Positions 28,398 to 37,862 are shown, counted from the stretch's first letter. The stretch is 37,862 nucleotides of DNA from Dehalococcoidia bacterium (GCA_030615765.1 JAUWYP010000019.1:1-37862); one strand, 5' to 3'. Notes: generated by a model not told the origin, from the letters alone. Translations and numbers: made by a program.

Positions 28398-29630
28398 ATG
28401 AAGGCAGAGAGCATCTCCATTGGCACCGAGATCCTCCTGGGCGAGATCCTGGACACCAACGCCCAGTACATCGCCTCCCGCCTGCCTGCCCTGGGGATCG
28501 ACCTCTACTGGATGACCCAGGTCGGGGACAACCTGGACCGCCTCAGCGAGGCCATTCGCCGCGCCTGGGACCGCTCCGACCTCATCCTCACCACGGGCGG
28601 GCTGGGCCCGACCGAGGACGACCTGACCCGCGAGGCCATCGCTGCCGCCCTGGACGAACCGCTATCGGTGGACGGCAAGATGGAGGCCCAGCTTCGCGCC
28701 TTCTTCTCCAGCCGCGGCCTTGTCATGCCCGAGCGCAACGTCAAGCAGGCCGCCCTCATCCCTTCTGCCCGTCCCATCGCCAACCCGCGGGGCACTGCCC
28801 CCGGCTGGTGGGTGAAGCGCGACGGGCGCATCCTGGTGGCCATGCCCGGCCCGCCGGTGGAGATGGAGCGCATGTGGGAGGAGGAGGTGGCGCCCAGGCT
28901 GGCCAAGCTGGCGACGGGCGGAGTCATCGTCTCCCGCACGCTGAAGACGATGGGCATCGGCGAAGGCAGCGTCGACGAGATGGTCGGCCCCCTGCTCCGC
29001 TCCACCAATCCCAGCGTGGCTGTCTACGCCAAGGCCGACGGCGTGCATCTGCGCATCACGGCCAAGGCCGCCAGCCGCGAGGAGGCCCAGCGCCTCATCG
29101 CACCGATGGAGGAGGAGGCGCGAGGCATCCTCGGCAAGACCATCTGGGGCGCCGACGACGAGACGTTGGAGGCAGCCGTGGGGGCAATGCTGCGCGAGCG
29201 GGGGCTGAGCGTAGCCACCATGGAGTCGTGCACGGGCGGCCTGCTGGCCAGCACCATCACCGACGCCGCTGGCAGCTCGAGCTACTTCAAGGGCGGCTTC
29301 GTGGCCTACACCGGGGAGATGAAGATAGCCCTGGGAGTGGACGAAGAGCTTGTCCGCCGGCATGGGGTGGTGAGCCAGGAGGTGGCGCGGGACATGGCCC
29401 GCGCCGTCCGCGAGCGGCTGGGCGCCGACTTTGGCATCGGCATCACGGGGGTGGCCGGCCCCGAGCCGTTGGAGGACAAGCCGGTGGGCACCATCCACAT
29501 CGCCCTGGACGACCCCGACACGTCGGGGCAGGCGATCAGCTACACCTTCGCCCAGAGCCGGGCGGCCATCAAGCGGCGGGCGGTGACGACGGCGCTGTTC
29601 CTGCTAAGACGGGCTCTGCTGGGCCGCTAG
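28398..29630 (+). CDS. cinA: CinA-family competence/damage-inducible protein with nicotinamide-nucleotide amidase domain
   Basis: 410 residues from ATG 28398, where MKAESISIGTEILLGEILDTNAQ matches the family start. The N-terminal half is a MoCF/COG1058 domain (TTGGLGPTEDDLTREA, PNRGTAPGW-type seen as NPRGTAPGWW, MPGPPVEM), linked to ADP-ribose pyrophosphatase activity. The C-terminal half (from about 255) is a PncC amidase: ATMESCTGGLLAS, GGFVAYTGEMK and GITGVAGPE. Together they salvage pyridine nucleotides. No Shine-Dalgarno sequence precedes the ATG, and the promoter lies very close. Confidence 0.93.
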   Translation: MKAESISIGTEILLGEILDTNAQYIASRLPALGIDLYWMTQVGDNLDRLSEAIRRAWDRSDLILTTGGLGPTEDDLTREAIAAALDEPLSVDGKMEAQLRAFFSSRGLVMPERNVKQAALIPSARPIANPRGTAPGWWVKRDGRILVAMPGPPVEMERMWEEEVAPRLAKLATGGVIVSRTLKTMGIGEGSVDEMVGPLLRSTNPSVAVYAKADGVHLRITAKAASREEAQRLIAPMEEEARGILGKTIWGADDETLEAAVGAMLRERGLSVATMESCTGGLLASTITDAAGSSSYFKGGFVAYTGEMKIALGVDEELVRRHGVVSQEVARDMARAVRERLGADFGIGITGVAGPEPLEDKPVGTIHIALDDPDTSGQAISYTFAQSRAAIKRRAVTTALFLLRRALLGR

Positions 29631-29706
29631 CCAGGGGGACACAACCGGAGTAAAATAGCCCCTGCGAGTGGACACTCTCCGAACTTAGCTTTCGCTGAGG
29701 GGTGTT

Positions 29707-31065
29707 ATGAGAGGGCTTGTCTGCGTAGCCATCGTCCTGCTGGCCTTCGCCTGCAACGGCGACGGTGAGACGCCGCGCACGGCCACGCCTGCACCGTCCC
29801 CCAGCGCTACGCCAGCCGCTACCGCCACGCCCGCGCCGTCCCCCAGTGCCACGCCCCAGGCCACGGCAACGGCCACTGCGACACCCAGCGTCTCGCCCGG
29901 AGCGGCCTTGGAGATCGCGTACGTCGGGTCTGGGGAGGAGGACGTCTGGCTCATGGCGGCCGACGGGAGCGGCAAGCGAAACCTCACCGAGGGGCGCTGT
30001 GCTCACGCCTCCAGGCTCTATTGGTCACCTCGAGGGGACCGGATAGCCTGCATACGCACCGTGTATGCCGATCCGCCAGAGGCCCAGGTGCTGCTCTTCG
30101 ACTTGGAGGGGCAGGTTCTGCTGGAGATTGAGCACCAAGCGCTCTTCGCGGGGTACTGGGGGGGAAGTATGGGGAGCCTGTACCCCAGCTCCCTGTGGTC
30201 GCCCAGCGGACGGACCCTCGCCTATGTGGTCGAGGAGAACTTGCCCGCCCGGCAGGAACGAGAGCCGCCGCTACACGGGACGCCCGTCTTGGTCATCGCC
30301 GACGCCAGGCAGGGCATCCTCACCTCGATCGCGGGCGGGCAGCAGCCGCACTGGTCCGCCGACGGCGAACGTCTGGCCTACAACAGGCCGCCCGGCCAGA
30401 CGCTCTCCGTCTACGAGGTGACCTCTGGAGAGGAGTATGCCCTAGGGGAGGGGCTACTGCCGCTGGCCTGGGTGCTGGGCGACAAGGCGCTGCTGGTGGC
30501 GGCCCACTTCCAGCCGCCGGAGGACTTCCAGATACCCATGGGGTTTGAGGCGAATCTGCTGGACCTGGCCAGCGGCCAAATGACGCGGGTGCCGGATCTG
30601 GACCCCCCGAGGGACTTCTGGCTTTCCCCTGCCGCGGGCGCCGCCGCCGTGTTTAACCCGGCCGCCAGGGGCTACCGCCTGGCGATACTGAACCTGTCCG
30701 ATCTTCAGTCGACCCCCATCGCCAGGTCTGTCATCGGGTACCCCAGCGATTTCATCCCCCAAAACCAGGTCGCCTTTTCCCCCGATGGCTCCGAGGTCTA
30801 CTGGGCCGATCGGGGCAGCGCACCCGAAACCATCTACAAGGCGAACCGTGATGGCAGCGGCCTGACCAAGGTACTCGAGCTTCCCGGGTGGTTTGGCGGC
30901 TTCTCGCCGGATCTGACGCGGGTCCTGTACTGGATTCACCGTCGCCTGGAGGCCGGCAACGGGTGGGCCAATGAGCTGTGGGTGGCGAACATCGACGGCA
31001 GCGACGCCCGCCTGCTGGCCGAAGAGGTCTCTTGGGCAGCCTGGAGGCCGGCCCCTACTCCGTAA
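29707..31065 (+). CDS. Predicted lipoprotein with Thr/Pro-rich linker and TolB-like beta-propeller
   Basis: 452 residues. A signal peptide (VCVAIVLLAFAC) ends at a probable lipidated Cys16, although the box is not ideal. A Ser/Thr/Ala/Pro-rich linker (about 22-65) follows, then a propeller region built of repeats such as IAYVGSGEEDVWLMAADGSGKRNLT, YWSPRGDRIACI, WSADGERLAYNRP and FSPDGSEVYWA, typical of TolB/PD40 blades. It is probably exported to the cell surface. No enzyme motif is seen. GAGGGGTG precedes the ATG. The stop overlaps the convergent VWA gene by 11 bases. Confidence 0.75.
   Translation: MRGLVCVAIVLLAFACNGDGETPRTATPAPSPSATPAATATPAPSPSATPQATATATATPSVSPGAALEIAYVGSGEEDVWLMAADGSGKRNLTEGRCAHASRLYWSPRGDRIACIRTVYADPPEAQVLLFDLEGQVLLEIEHQALFAGYWGGSMGSLYPSSLWSPSGRTLAYVVEENLPARQEREPPLHGTPVLVIADARQGILTSIAGGQQPHWSADGERLAYNRPPGQTLSVYEVTSGEEYALGEGLLPLAWVLGDKALLVAAHFQPPEDFQIPMGFEANLLDLASGQMTRVPDLDPPRDFWLSPAAGAAAVFNPAARGYRLAILNLSDLQSTPIARSVIGYPSDFIPQNQVAFSPDGSEVYWADRGSAPETIYKANRDGSGLTKVLELPGWFGGFSPDLTRVLYWIHRRLEAGNGWANELWVANIDGSDARLLAEEVSWAAWRPAPTP
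29779..29862 (+). repeat. Two tandem 42-bp units in the lipoprotein linker
   Basis: Units 29779-29820 and 29821-29862 encode TATPAPSPSATP-AA and TATPAPSPSATP-QA. Most differences are at third codon positions, so the peptide, not the DNA, has been kept. Confidence 0.75.
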
Positions 31066-34000
31066 GCCGGCGGTAGAGGGTGGTGATGCGGGAGGGCAGG
31101 GATTCGATGTCGGCCACCACGGCGTAGCCGATATCGTCGCACATCTGCTTCAGGTAGTCGTGGCCGTAGCGGTCGACCGTAAGGCAGAAGGGAACGATCC
31201 CCTTGCGCTTGGCCTCGAGGAGGGCCACGTGGGTGTCGTGGATGGCGTACTCCTTCTCGGTGCGGTCGCGGCCGTAGCCGTGGTCCTGGGGGCGGCCGTC
31301 GGAGACCAGGAAGAGGATGCGCACCTTGGCCTCGTGGGCGTCGAGCTTGGTGATGGCGTGGCGGATGGCCGGCCCCATGCGGGTGGAGCGCACGGGGGCG
31401 ATCTTGTCGATGCGCCGCTTGATCCGCTCGTTGAAGGGCTCCTCTAGGTCCTTGATGACGTAGAACTCCACGTTCTCGCGGCCGTATCCCGAGAAGCCGT
31501 AGATGCCGTAGGTATCGCCGATGGTCTCCAGGGCCTTGATGAGGAGGACGGTGCTCTCCTTCTCCAGGTCGATGATCCGCTTGGGCGGGGTCATCATGTC
31601 CTGGGCCCGGCGCGACATCCACCAGGAGAAGTAGCGGCGGGGGTCATCGCCGAACTCGTCCTGACCGTAGCGGCGCTCGTGCTTCATGATCTCCTCGTCG
31701 GTGGAGGCGCTCATATCCAGAAGGAAGGCCACCGCGACGTCTCTCTCCACCTTGTTGCGCCGCCAGTAGACCTTGCCCGTGGGCTGGTGGCCGGTATGGC
31801 GCTCCACCAAGAAGTCCACCACAGCGTCCAGGTCGAACTCCTCGCCGTCCAGCAGGCGCTTGATCTTGCGGAAGAGCTCCGGCCGCAGGAGCTCGAACTG
31901 ACGGCGAGTCTGAGCCACCAGGCTGGCGTGCTTCATGAGGGTCTGCTCGAAGAACTGAGCCCCGCCCTCGGGCAGTGAATACTCGGCCACCCGGCACCAG
32001 CGGGGCTTGTAGTCGCTGGCCCGGAAGTCCCACTCGTCATAGTAGGAGTAGCTGGGCTCGGGTGGCAGCTCCCCCTCTTCACCCTCCCTGAGCATGCCCG
32101 GTAAGGCCTGTCCTTCCTGATAGGGCAGGCGCTTCTCGGGCCGCTGGGGCGTGGTCTCCTTCAGGAGGTTGGCCAGGAAGAGGGCGGAGCTTTCGGTGAG
32201 GTCACCCTCGGCCATCTCACTGAGGGTTATCTCCACACTCTTCTCCATGAGCTGCTGCAACTGCTCCGGCGACAGCGGCTGAGGCGACATCTGGGTCTGT
32301 CTGCTTTCTTTCTCCTGGCGCAGGCGCATAAGGAGCTGCACCAGCTCCGGCTTGAACTCGCCCCGAAACTCTACCGGCTGGGGGCTCTCATAGGGTTGCT
32401 CCTGGCCGCTCTCTATCAGCTGGGACAGGGCCTGGCCCAGAGCGTCCATGTCCTGGGGCAGCTCCATCTCTTCCTCCAGGTGTTGCCACTGCTGCTCCAG
32501 GTCGCTGGCGATGTTGGGGATGTACTGGGCAAGGCGGTAGAGGTGAATGGTGGCTTCGGCCGAGTCCTCCACGCTGGCCTGAGGCTGCTGGACGGTTCGC
32601 AGGAGGCCAAGGGCGTTGCGCAGGAGGCCGATCATGGTCGCCGGCCAGCGCATACGCTGGAGGCCGTCCAGGCTGGCCAGGACCAGATTCTCCAGGAAGG
32701 CCTGACGCAGGGGCAGGTCTTCCGGCCGCGGCCGCTTCTCCAGTTCCCTGTCCTGGATGCGCCGATAGGTGGAGCGAATGCCGCAATACTCTTGGACCAC
32801 CAGATGGTCGATACGGGCATCCTCCACGACAGCGAACAGGTCGGACGCCAGGCGACGGTCGTCGAACAGGTCGAAGAAGCGCTCGATGTCGGTCAGGGCC
32901 TTTTTGGGCCCGCGTCGCTGTCTTTCCAGGTGGTGGCGTTGGTCGGGGAAAATGTGCCCTGGCCGCTCGAAGAGAAACTCGAAGCTGCCGAACTCCAAGT
33001 GGCCTGCCTGATGGGTAGCGTATACCTTGTAGACACCGAAGTTCTCTGTCTTGTCCTGACATTCGTCCACCGCCGTCGGCAGATAGATAGAGGTGCCCTC
33101 GGTGGAGGGGCGCTCGCTGGCCACCCAGCCGATATTCTTGTCGGCAAGGGCCTCACCGGAGTGAATAGCGACATTGCTACCGGTCAGGGCCTTACAGTAC
33201 ATTCGCAGGATCTCCGCTACCCTGCTCAGCTCCACCCGCGAGGATAGGGACTCCAGAACCTCGTCGCTCTTGCTGGACTCCAGGCGGAAGAAGGCCGTGC
33301 CACCCTCGATGCTGGTTTCCAACAGGGCTAAACCGAAGGCGTGCCAGTGGTGCAGGTCGTCCACGGTGATGCGAACCAGCACATGGGGCAGGCTCCTGAC
33401 GAACTCCATCGCCGCCACTGGCGAGTGGGAGGCCAGGTCTTCGGCCAGTGAAAGCAGGTAGGGGTGAACCCCGCCTTCAACCTGACTCAGAGCACGTGCC
33501 CCCTCCGCGAAGAAGGTGAAGGCCTGCCGTCCCTCCTGGCGAGCCACCTCGCGGGTAAGGTTCAGGAAGCGCGGCCGCTGGGAGGCGTGGATGTGAGTGA
33601 GGAGAATGGGGCCTTTCTCGAGATAGGAGCGGGCATCAGCCCAGCCGGTGTGAGCCAGCACCTCGGCGAAACGTATGAAGGCCTCACGGTCCCGCCGGGG
33701 CAGGGGCGATAGGGACGTCGGCGTCGTCGACAGGCAGTGGGTGGCCAGGTCATAAGAACGCTCGGCCAGAACGTCCACGAATCGCACCAGGGCCCTGGCC
33801 TCGTCCAGAGAGAGCTCTGAAAAAAGGGCTGGGCTCATGTCGAAGAACTGCACAGCCAGGGAGGACGAACGCCAGGTGCCCTTGTAGAGGTGCTGTCCCA
33901 GGATCACCCAATCGTCTATCTGGGACGGAGAGAGATGAGGCAGGGTGCCCGGGCTGGCGCGGAGGTAGGCGGCGGCCAGGGATGACGACAGCTCCACCAA

Positions 34001-34279
34001 GTCGCGTCCTCGCCGAGCCCACTGTTGCAGGGCGGGGAATCCCACGAGGGGCAACACCTGAGGGGTGGCTCGGAAGTACTCGCTGGCCGCCTCCCAGGAG
34101 CGCCAGGAACCACGGGCCAGTTCCAGGCCATCCTCGGCCCACAGGGCCACCTCCTCCGGTTCCAGCAGATCGCAGACCACCTCGGCGCTGCGGCGGAACT
34201 CTTCTGCCAGGGCAGTGGAGAAGGGAGCCAGTTCCTTTTCGAACCGGCCTACCAGGCGACGTAAAGAGGAACTACTCAA
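31055..34279 (-). CDS. NorD/CbbO-type VWA-domain protein with N-terminal helical repeats
   Basis: 1074 residues, much longer than typical NorD or CbbO (about 600-780). Residues about 42-335 hold eight degenerate repeats of 37-41 residues, each with an aromatic residue, then an (Y/F)(F/L) pair and a Pro. The middle region contains [19 protein letters not shown] and [11 protein letters not shown], conserved in the NorD/CbbO group. The C-terminal VWA domain has the metal site DMSAST near residue 855 and [12 protein letters not shown] near 990. These proteins work with a CbbQ/NorQ AAA+ partner to activate a metalloenzyme. The gene overlaps its partner by 8 bases, but neither Rubisco nor nitric oxide reductase genes are present. 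Confidence 0.85.
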   Translation of the reverse strand: MSSSSLRRLVGRFEKELAPFSTALAEEFRRSAEVVCDLLEPEEVALWAEDGLELARGSWRSWEAASEYFRATPQVLPLVGFPALQQWARRGRDLVELSSSLAAAYLRASPGTLPHLSPSQIDDWVILGQHLYKGTWRSSSLAVQFFDMSPALFSELSLDEARALVRFVDVLAERSYDLATHCLSTTPTSLSPLPRRDREAFIRFAEVLAHTGWADARSYLEKGPILLTHIHASQRPRFLNLTREVARQEGRQAFTFFAEGARALSQVEGGVHPYLLSLAEDLASHSPVAAMEFVRSLPHVLVRITVDDLHHWHAFGLALLETSIEGGTAFFRLESSKSDEVLESLSSRVELSRVAEILRMYCKALTGSNVAIHSGEALADKNIGWVASERPSTEGTSIYLPTAVDECQDKTENFGVYKVYATHQAGHLEFGSFEFLFERPGHIFPDQRHHLERQRRGPKKALTDIERFFDLFDDRRLASDLFAVVEDARIDHLVVQEYCGIRSTYRRIQDRELEKRPRPEDLPLRQAFLENLVLASLDGLQRMRWPATMIGLLRNALGLLRTVQQPQASVEDSAEATIHLYRLAQYIPNIASDLEQQWQHLEEEMELPQDMDALGQALSQLIESGQEQPYESPQPVEFRGEFKPELVQLLMRLRQEKESRQTQMSPQPLSPEQLQQLMEKSVEITLSEMAEGDLTESSALFLANLLKETTPQRPEKRLPYQEGQALPGMLREGEEGELPPEPSYSYYDEWDFRASDYKPRWCRVAEYSLPEGGAQFFEQTLMKHASLVAQTRRQFELLRPELFRKIKRLLDGEEFDLDAVVDFLVERHTGHQPTGKVYWRRNKVERDVAVAFLLDMSASTDEEIMKHERRYGQDEFGDDPRRYFSWWMSRRAQDMMTPPKRIIDLEKESTVLLIKALETIGDTYGIYGFSGYGRENVEFYVIKDLEEPFNERIKRRIDKIAPVRSTRMGPAIRHAITKLDAHEAKVRILFLVSDGRPQDHGYGRDRTEKEYAIHDTHVALLEAKRKGIVPFCLTVDRYGHDYLKQMCDDIGYAVVADIESLPSRITTLYRRLTE

Positions 34280-35168
34280 AGATGGAAGACACCACCTCTT
34301 CTATGCTACGTTGCACCTCGCCGTCATCGGTGAGGGCCCAGACCACTGCCACTTGACAAGCGCGGCGAGGCGGTATGCCCTTCTGCACGAGCCTGCCGGC
34401 GTAGATGAGCAGGCGAGTGCTCACCCCCTCAGCCAGGCCATGCTCCTTGAGGTGGCGCACCTTCTCACCCAGCTTGGCCAGCTCCAGGGCCAGGGAGCCA
34501 GGGATGTCGGCTTCATGCTGGATGATGCGAGCCTCCAGCTCTCGTGACGGGTAGCCAAACTCGATGGCCATGAATCGCTGGCGAGTGCTGTGCTTCAGGT
34601 CCTTGAGAGCGCTCTGGTACCCAGGGTTGTAGGAGATGACGAGGAGGAAGCCGTCGCGGGCTTCCACTATTTGACCCAGCTTCTCGATGGGCAGGATACG
34701 GCGGTGGTCGGTAAGGGGATGGATGAGGACAGTGGTATCCTTGCGCGCCTCGACGACCTCGTCCAGGTAGCAGATGGCACCGGCCTTGACGGCGCGAGTC
34801 AAGGGCCCATCGATCCAGCGCGTGGACTCCCCCTCCAGGAGATAGCGCCCCACCAAGTCGCTGGCCGTCAGGTCCTCGTGGCAGGCCACGGTCACCAGGG
34901 GTAGGCCGTGGTGGGCAGACCCCTGGGATTGCTTGGTGACGTCCTTGACGATGGCCAGGGGCCGGTCGAGCCGATAGGCCATGTACTCGATGAAGCGAGT
35001 CTTACCGCAGCCGGTGGGCCCCTTAAGGAGTACTGGTATCTTCTGATCGAAGGCAGCAGTGAACAGCTCCACCTCATCCTTCAGGGGCAGGTAGAAGGGC
35101 TCCTCGCTGAGGACATACTCTTCGATGGCGTACTGTCTATACTCTGTGTGGTCGGACGGGGTCCCCAT
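34272..35168 (-). CDS. CbbQ/NorQ-type MoxR-family AAA+ ATPase
   Basis: 298 residues. Walker A GPTGCGKT at about 50-57, [18 protein letters not shown], Walker [12 protein letters not shown] near 130, [23 protein letters not shown] (sensor 1 and Arg finger region) and the C-terminal [15 protein letters not shown]. These segments match CbbQ/NirQ/NorQ/GpvN closely. With the VWA protein it should form a hexameric remodelling chaperone. GAGG lies before the ATG. It starts 37 bases after coaE. The client enzyme is not visible in this window. Confidence 0.92.
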   Translation of the reverse strand: MGTPSDHTEYRQYAIEEYVLSEEPFYLPLKDEVELFTAAFDQKIPVLLKGPTGCGKTRFIEYMAYRLDRPLAIVKDVTKQSQGSAHHGLPLVTVACHEDLTASDLVGRYLLEGESTRWIDGPLTRAVKAGAICYLDEVVEARKDTTVLIHPLTDHRRILPIEKLGQIVEARDGFLLVISYNPGYQSALKDLKHSTRQRFMAIEFGYPSRELEARIIQHEADIPGSLALELAKLGEKVRHLKEHGLAEGVSTRLLIYAGRLVQKGIPPRRACQVAVVWALTDDGEVQRSIEEVVSSIFE

Positions 35169-35204
35169 ATTTCCTCGCTACTTTCCTGCCTGCCGACAAG
35201 GGAT

Positions 35205-35234
35205 ATTATGTCGTCTTAGCAGTCAGTCGGCCAA
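35205..35234 (-). promoter_or_regulatory. Possible promoter for the AAA+/VWA pair
   Basis: On the minus strand TTGGCC (35229-35234), an 18-base spacer and CATAAT (35205-35210), overlapping the end of coaE. The predicted leader is about 30 bases. This may only add to read-through from coaE. Confidence 0.3.
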
Positions 35235-35820
35235 TCAGGTCACCCCAGAGCTCATCAACCCGCTGAGCCACCTCTGCCAGGGAGCAATTGGTATCGATCA
35301 CCACCTGGGCGTGCTTCAGCCGCTCTTCGTTGGAGAGCTGGGCGGCGATGCGGGCCTCCGCCTCCTCCCGACTAAGGCCGCTCCGCTCCATCGACCGCTG
35401 AGCGGCAATGTCGGGCGAAACCACGGTAACCCAGACCTCGTCCGCCAGGTGAGCCCAGCCAGCCTCGATGAGGATAGCGGCCTCCAGCACCACCACTTTG
35501 GTGCCCTGCCGCCGCAATTCCTCCAGCTTCTCGGCCATCATCTGCTCCATGGCTGGGTGAGTGAGAGCGTCCAGGCGCCGGCGAGCCTCGGGGTCGCTGA
35601 ACACTACCTGGCCTAGCTTGCGGCGGTCGATCTGGCCGTCGTCGCTCACCACCTGACGGCCGAAGGCGGCTACTACCTGCTCCCATACCGGAGCGCCCGG
35701 CCGATAGACCTCGTGGCCTATCTGGTCGGCGTAGACGATAGCTGCACCCTTGGCGCGCAGCATATCCGAGACGGTGGACTTGCCGCTGCCAATGCCGCCG
35801 CTGAGGCCTATCACGTACAT
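35206..35820 (-). CDS. coaE: Dephospho-CoA kinase
   Basis: 204 residues from ATG 35820 (a GTG at 35826 would add two). It begins MYVIGLSGGIGSGKST with the P-loop, has VYADQIGHEVY (DADxxxH-type motif), THPAM and VVLEAAILIEAGW, all standard for CoaE, which phosphorylates dephospho-CoA in the last step of CoA synthesis. No Shine-Dalgarno sequence is seen, and a promoter lies immediately upstream. It is the first gene of the minus-strand group with the AAA+/VWA pair. Confidence 0.95.
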   Translation of the reverse strand: MYVIGLSGGIGSGKSTVSDMLRAKGAAIVYADQIGHEVYRPGAPVWEQVVAAFGRQVVSDDGQIDRRKLGQVVFSDPEARRRLDALTHPAMEQMMAEKLEELRRQGTKVVVLEAAILIEAGWAHLADEVWVTVVSPDIAAQRSMERSGLSREEAEARIAAQLSNEERLKHAQVVIDTNCSLAEVAQRVDELWGDLIGRLTAKTT

Positions 35821-35830
35821 AACCACATCT

Positions 35831-35858
35831 ATGTTACAGGAAATCTGGGCAATGGCAA
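35831..35858 (-). promoter_or_regulatory. Candidate coaE promoter
   Basis: On the minus strand TTGCCA (35853-35858), a 16-base spacer and TAACAT (35831-35836). The -10 box ends 10 bases before the ATG, so the transcript would be almost leaderless. Confidence 0.45.
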
Positions 35859-35918
35859 ACCCAGCTGCCCCTCAGACGGAAAGCCGTAGCAACCGCTTTC
35901 CCCGCGATCAACGGAAAA

Positions 35919-35954
35919 GGGGCATGGGCCCAGACCTCTGCGGGCTCATGCCCC
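35919..35954 (-). terminator. Intrinsic terminator after the second etfBA pair
   Basis: GGGGCATGGGCCC (35919-35931) and GGGCTCATGCCCC (35942-35954) form a 13-bp stem with one G-U pair and a 10-base loop. On the minus strand it is followed by TTTTCC. A second 7-bp hairpin (GGAAAGC/GCTTTCC, 35878-35901) lies just beyond. Confidence 0.85.
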
Positions 35955-35975
35955 TCTTGCTTGCGTCAGAAAAGC

Positions 35976-36968
35976 CTATTCCGCTTTCAGCTGGCGAACC
36001 TTGTTCAGGAAGGGCGGAATAACTGTCTTCCAGTCGGCCACAATGCCATAGCGACAGTAACGGAAGATGCTGGCCTCGGGGTCTTTGTTGACGGCGACGA
36101 TGTTCTTGGCCCCACTGAGACCGGCCATGTGCTGGCTAGCACCGGAAATAGCCACCGCTATGTAGAGGGTGGGGCTGACCACCTTGCCGGTGAGCCCTAT
36201 TTGCTTCGGTATCGGATACCAGCCCATGTCGCAGGCAGCGCGGGTGGCGCCTACCGCGCCCTTCATCAGGTCGGCCAGTTCCTCCAGCGTCTGGAATGCC
36301 TCGACGCTGCCCATACCACGGCCTCCGCCCACGATCACCTCGGCGTCCTCCAGACGTATGCCCTCTGCCTCCTCCTTGCGCCTACCGGTGATCTTGGTGC
36401 GCACAGCGGAGGCATCGATATCGGCAGCTACCTTGATGACCTCCCCTTGGCGAGAGGTGTCCGGTGCTAGAGGCTCCTGCGATTTGACCCTGACGGTGGC
36501 CATTTGGGGCATGGTATTACAGGTATGCTGGGCATTGGCGTTGCCCCCATAGCAGGCGCGAGTCATCACCAGACGACCGTCGCTGACGGCCAGATCGAGG
36601 CAGTCCATAGCCACCGCTGTCTCCAAGCGAAAGGCCAGGCTAGGGGCCAAATCACGTCCGATGTCGGTCTGACCCAGAAGGACGATGGACGGATTGGCCT
36701 CGCGACAGACCTTCTCGGTCGCCGGGACAAAGGCGTCGCTCTGGTATTCCGCCAGGATAGGATCGTCTACCACGTAGACCTTATCCGCTCCCGCGGCGAT
36801 CAACCCCTGGGCCAGGGGCTCCACTCCCTGCCCCAGAAGGGCTGCCTGGACGGGCTGACCCAGCTCGTCGGCCAGGCGGCGAGCGGCGCCCAAAACCTCC
36901 GAGCTGATAGCGGCCAGGGCACCCTCAGCCACTTCCGCAACAACCAGTACTCCACTTTCGTTAGCCAT
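35976..36968 (-). CDS. etfA: Electron transfer flavoprotein alpha subunit (second copy)
   Basis: 330 residues. The FAD domain has [17 protein letters not shown] and [21 protein letters not shown], and VGGGRGMG precedes it. It differs widely from the first copy at 6566-7588, for example [25 protein letters not shown] in place of GGGILAYIKCPDSRPQMNTVR. AAGGAGAG precedes the ATG. It follows etfB by 45 bases, in the order etfB-etfA, the reverse of the first locus. It probably serves a different acyl-CoA dehydrogenase set. Confidence 0.94.
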   Translation of the reverse strand: MANESGVLVVAEVAEGALAAISSEVLGAARRLADELGQPVQAALLGQGVEPLAQGLIAAGADKVYVVDDPILAEYQSDAFVPATEKVCREANPSIVLLGQTDIGRDLAPSLAFRLETAVAMDCLDLAVSDGRLVMTRACYGGNANAQHTCNTMPQMATVRVKSQEPLAPDTSRQGEVIKVAADIDASAVRTKITGRRKEEAEGIRLEDAEVIVGGGRGMGSVEAFQTLEELADLMKGAVGATRAACDMGWYPIPKQIGLTGKVVSPTLYIAVAISGASQHMAGLSGAKNIVAVNKDPEASIFRYCRYGIVADWKTVIPPFLNKVRQLKAE

Positions 36969-37013
36969 CGTGCATCTCTCCTTGCTCCAGCTTGCCTACT
37001 GGCAGGCAGGCCC

Positions 37014-37820
37014 CTAGATGAGCTTCGCTTCCCGAAGCGTGCTGGCCAGCTTCTCGGCTGCTTCGTCCGCGGTCTCCCCCTCGATGAACTCGCATTTGGC
37101 CTCGTGCACGGGCACGTACAGGCGGTCCAAAGAGAGAAGAGAGCCGGCGACACCCACCTGCGACGCCTCCAGGCCCAGGTCGGCCGCCGACCAGACGCCT
37201 ACCGGCTTCTTGGCAGCCGCCATGATCTCCCGCAGCTGGGGGTAGCGTGGCTCACCCAGCTCGTTGCTGATGGTAACCACGGCGGGAAGGCTAGCCTCCA
37301 CTGTCTCGAAGCCATCCGAAAGCACCCGCTCCACCTGTAGGGTGCTATCGCTGACTTTCACGTCACTGGCACGGGTCACACAGGGCAGACCTAGCAGATC
37401 GGCGATGACTGAAGGCGTCACGCCTACGTCCCAGTCCGGCGCCTGGCGACCGCAGATGACGAGATCGAATGGCTCCAGCTTCTTGATGGCCGCTGCTAGA
37501 GCGCGAGCGGTAGCGAAGCTGTCGCCGTCTTCGAAAGCCTTATCGGTGAGCTGTATGCCTTCGTCGGCACCCATGGCCAGGGCTTTCTTGACGGCATCGC
37601 GAGCGGCGTCGGGGCCCAGGCAAAGGACAGTGATCTTGGCCTCGCCCGCGGCCTCGCGGATGCGGAGAGCGGCCTCCACCCCTAAGATGGCGTACTCGTC
37701 GGCCACCGGATCAATGCCCGGCACCGGCAACACCTTCTTGGTCGCCTCGTCGACCTTGAACTGGGAAGCAGGCGTCTCCGGGTCGGGGACCTGCTTGACG
37801 CAGCAAATCATGTGAATCAT
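37014..37820 (-). CDS. etfB: Electron transfer flavoprotein beta subunit (second copy)
   Basis: 268 residues from ATG 37820, preceded by AGGAGGT at 5 bases. It begins MIHMICCVKQVPDPETPASQFKVDE and has ITVLCLGPDAARDAVKKALAMGADEG, DLVICGRQAPDWDVG and the C-terminal PRYPQLREIMAAAKKPVGVW, all EtfB features. It lacks the NPPDMN...MGPP pattern of the first copy. No acyl-CoA dehydrogenase or ETF:quinone oxidoreductase gene is in the window. Confidence 0.94.
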   Translation of the reverse strand: MIHMICCVKQVPDPETPASQFKVDEATKKVLPVPGIDPVADEYAILGVEAALRIREAAGEAKITVLCLGPDAARDAVKKALAMGADEGIQLTDKAFEDGDSFATARALAAAIKKLEPFDLVICGRQAPDWDVGVTPSVIADLLGLPCVTRASDVKVSDSTLQVERVLSDGFETVEASLPAVVTISNELGEPRYPQLREIMAAAKKPVGVWSAADLGLEASQVGVAGSLLSLDRLYVPVHEAKCEFIEGETADEAAEKLASTLREAKLI

Positions 37821-37838
37821 GATGTACCTCCTCCCTCA

Positions 37839-37862
37839 GCCCCGCCTGCCTTGGGGCGGGGC
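37839..37862. repeat. Inverted repeat at the window edge
   Basis: GCCCCGCC (37839-37846) and GGCGGGGC (37855-37862) pair perfectly with an 8-base loop. It lies upstream of etfB and is cut by the window end, so its full extent is unknown. Confidence 0.5.

Noticed and set aside
31679-33247. Plus-strand open frames opposite the VWA gene
   Set aside because: They have no start signals or family motifs, and the opposite strand carries a continuous recognisable protein.
36989-37013. Short GCCTGCC-type motifs as a repeat family (also near 35184 and 37841)
   Set aside because: The shared core is only 6-8 bases and expected often in this GC-rich sequence; pairing is weak at 36989 and absent at 35184.

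Overview
The window is a gene-dense, GC-rich bacterial chromosome segment. I infer an anaerobic or facultative member of the Chloroflexota (Dehalococcoidia/SAR202-like). The reasons are Thr/Pro-rich linkers on the lipoproteins, the DUF951 protein, an F-type ATP synthase operon that runs on into murA and mreB, and abundant Etf/Hdr-type electron-transfer genes. The assignment is moderate; no rRNA or tRNA gene was seen.

Region 1 (1-8450, + strand) is one translationally coupled operon: the end of korA, then korB, korC, a giant HdrA-HdrA-MvhD fusion, an HdrD-like Fe-S protein, etfA and etfB, closed by a hairpin terminator. The HdrA gene is interrupted only by an in-frame UGA at 2137-2139. It replaces the conserved Cys of the HdrA signature and is followed by a bacterial-type SECIS hairpin, so I read it as selenocysteine. 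The operon would link a 2-oxoacid:ferredoxin oxidoreductase to flavin-based electron bifurcation/confurcation and an Etf pool.

Region 2 (8450-12900) holds a complete 4-hydroxybutyryl-CoA dehydratase, a structured inverted repeat, MeaB (the methylmalonyl-CoA mutase chaperone), a cupredoxin-like lipoprotein that has lost copper ligands, and the redox repressor rex with a candidate Rex operator on its own promoter. Kor, 4-hydroxybutyryl-CoA dehydratase and MeaB all touch succinyl-CoA metabolism.

Region 3 (12881-22468, - strand) is atpZ-B-E-F-H-A-G-D-C followed by murA and mreB. MurA carries Asp in place of the usual active-site Cys (predicted fosfomycin insensitivity). A 52-bp cruciform repeat sits between atpA and atpH.

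Region 4 (22600-29630): a - strand group pyrF-DUF951-MFS-MFS-bifunctional nuclease ends in a terminator. comB diverges from pyrF over overlapping promoters. A small membrane protein and cinA follow; cinA looks nearly leaderless.

Region 5 (29700-37862): a beta-propeller lipoprotein, then on the - strand coaE, a CbbQ/NorQ-type AAA+ ATPase and a 1074-residue VWA protein with N-terminal helical repeats but no client enzyme nearby. Last comes a second, divergent etfB-etfA pair with its own terminator.
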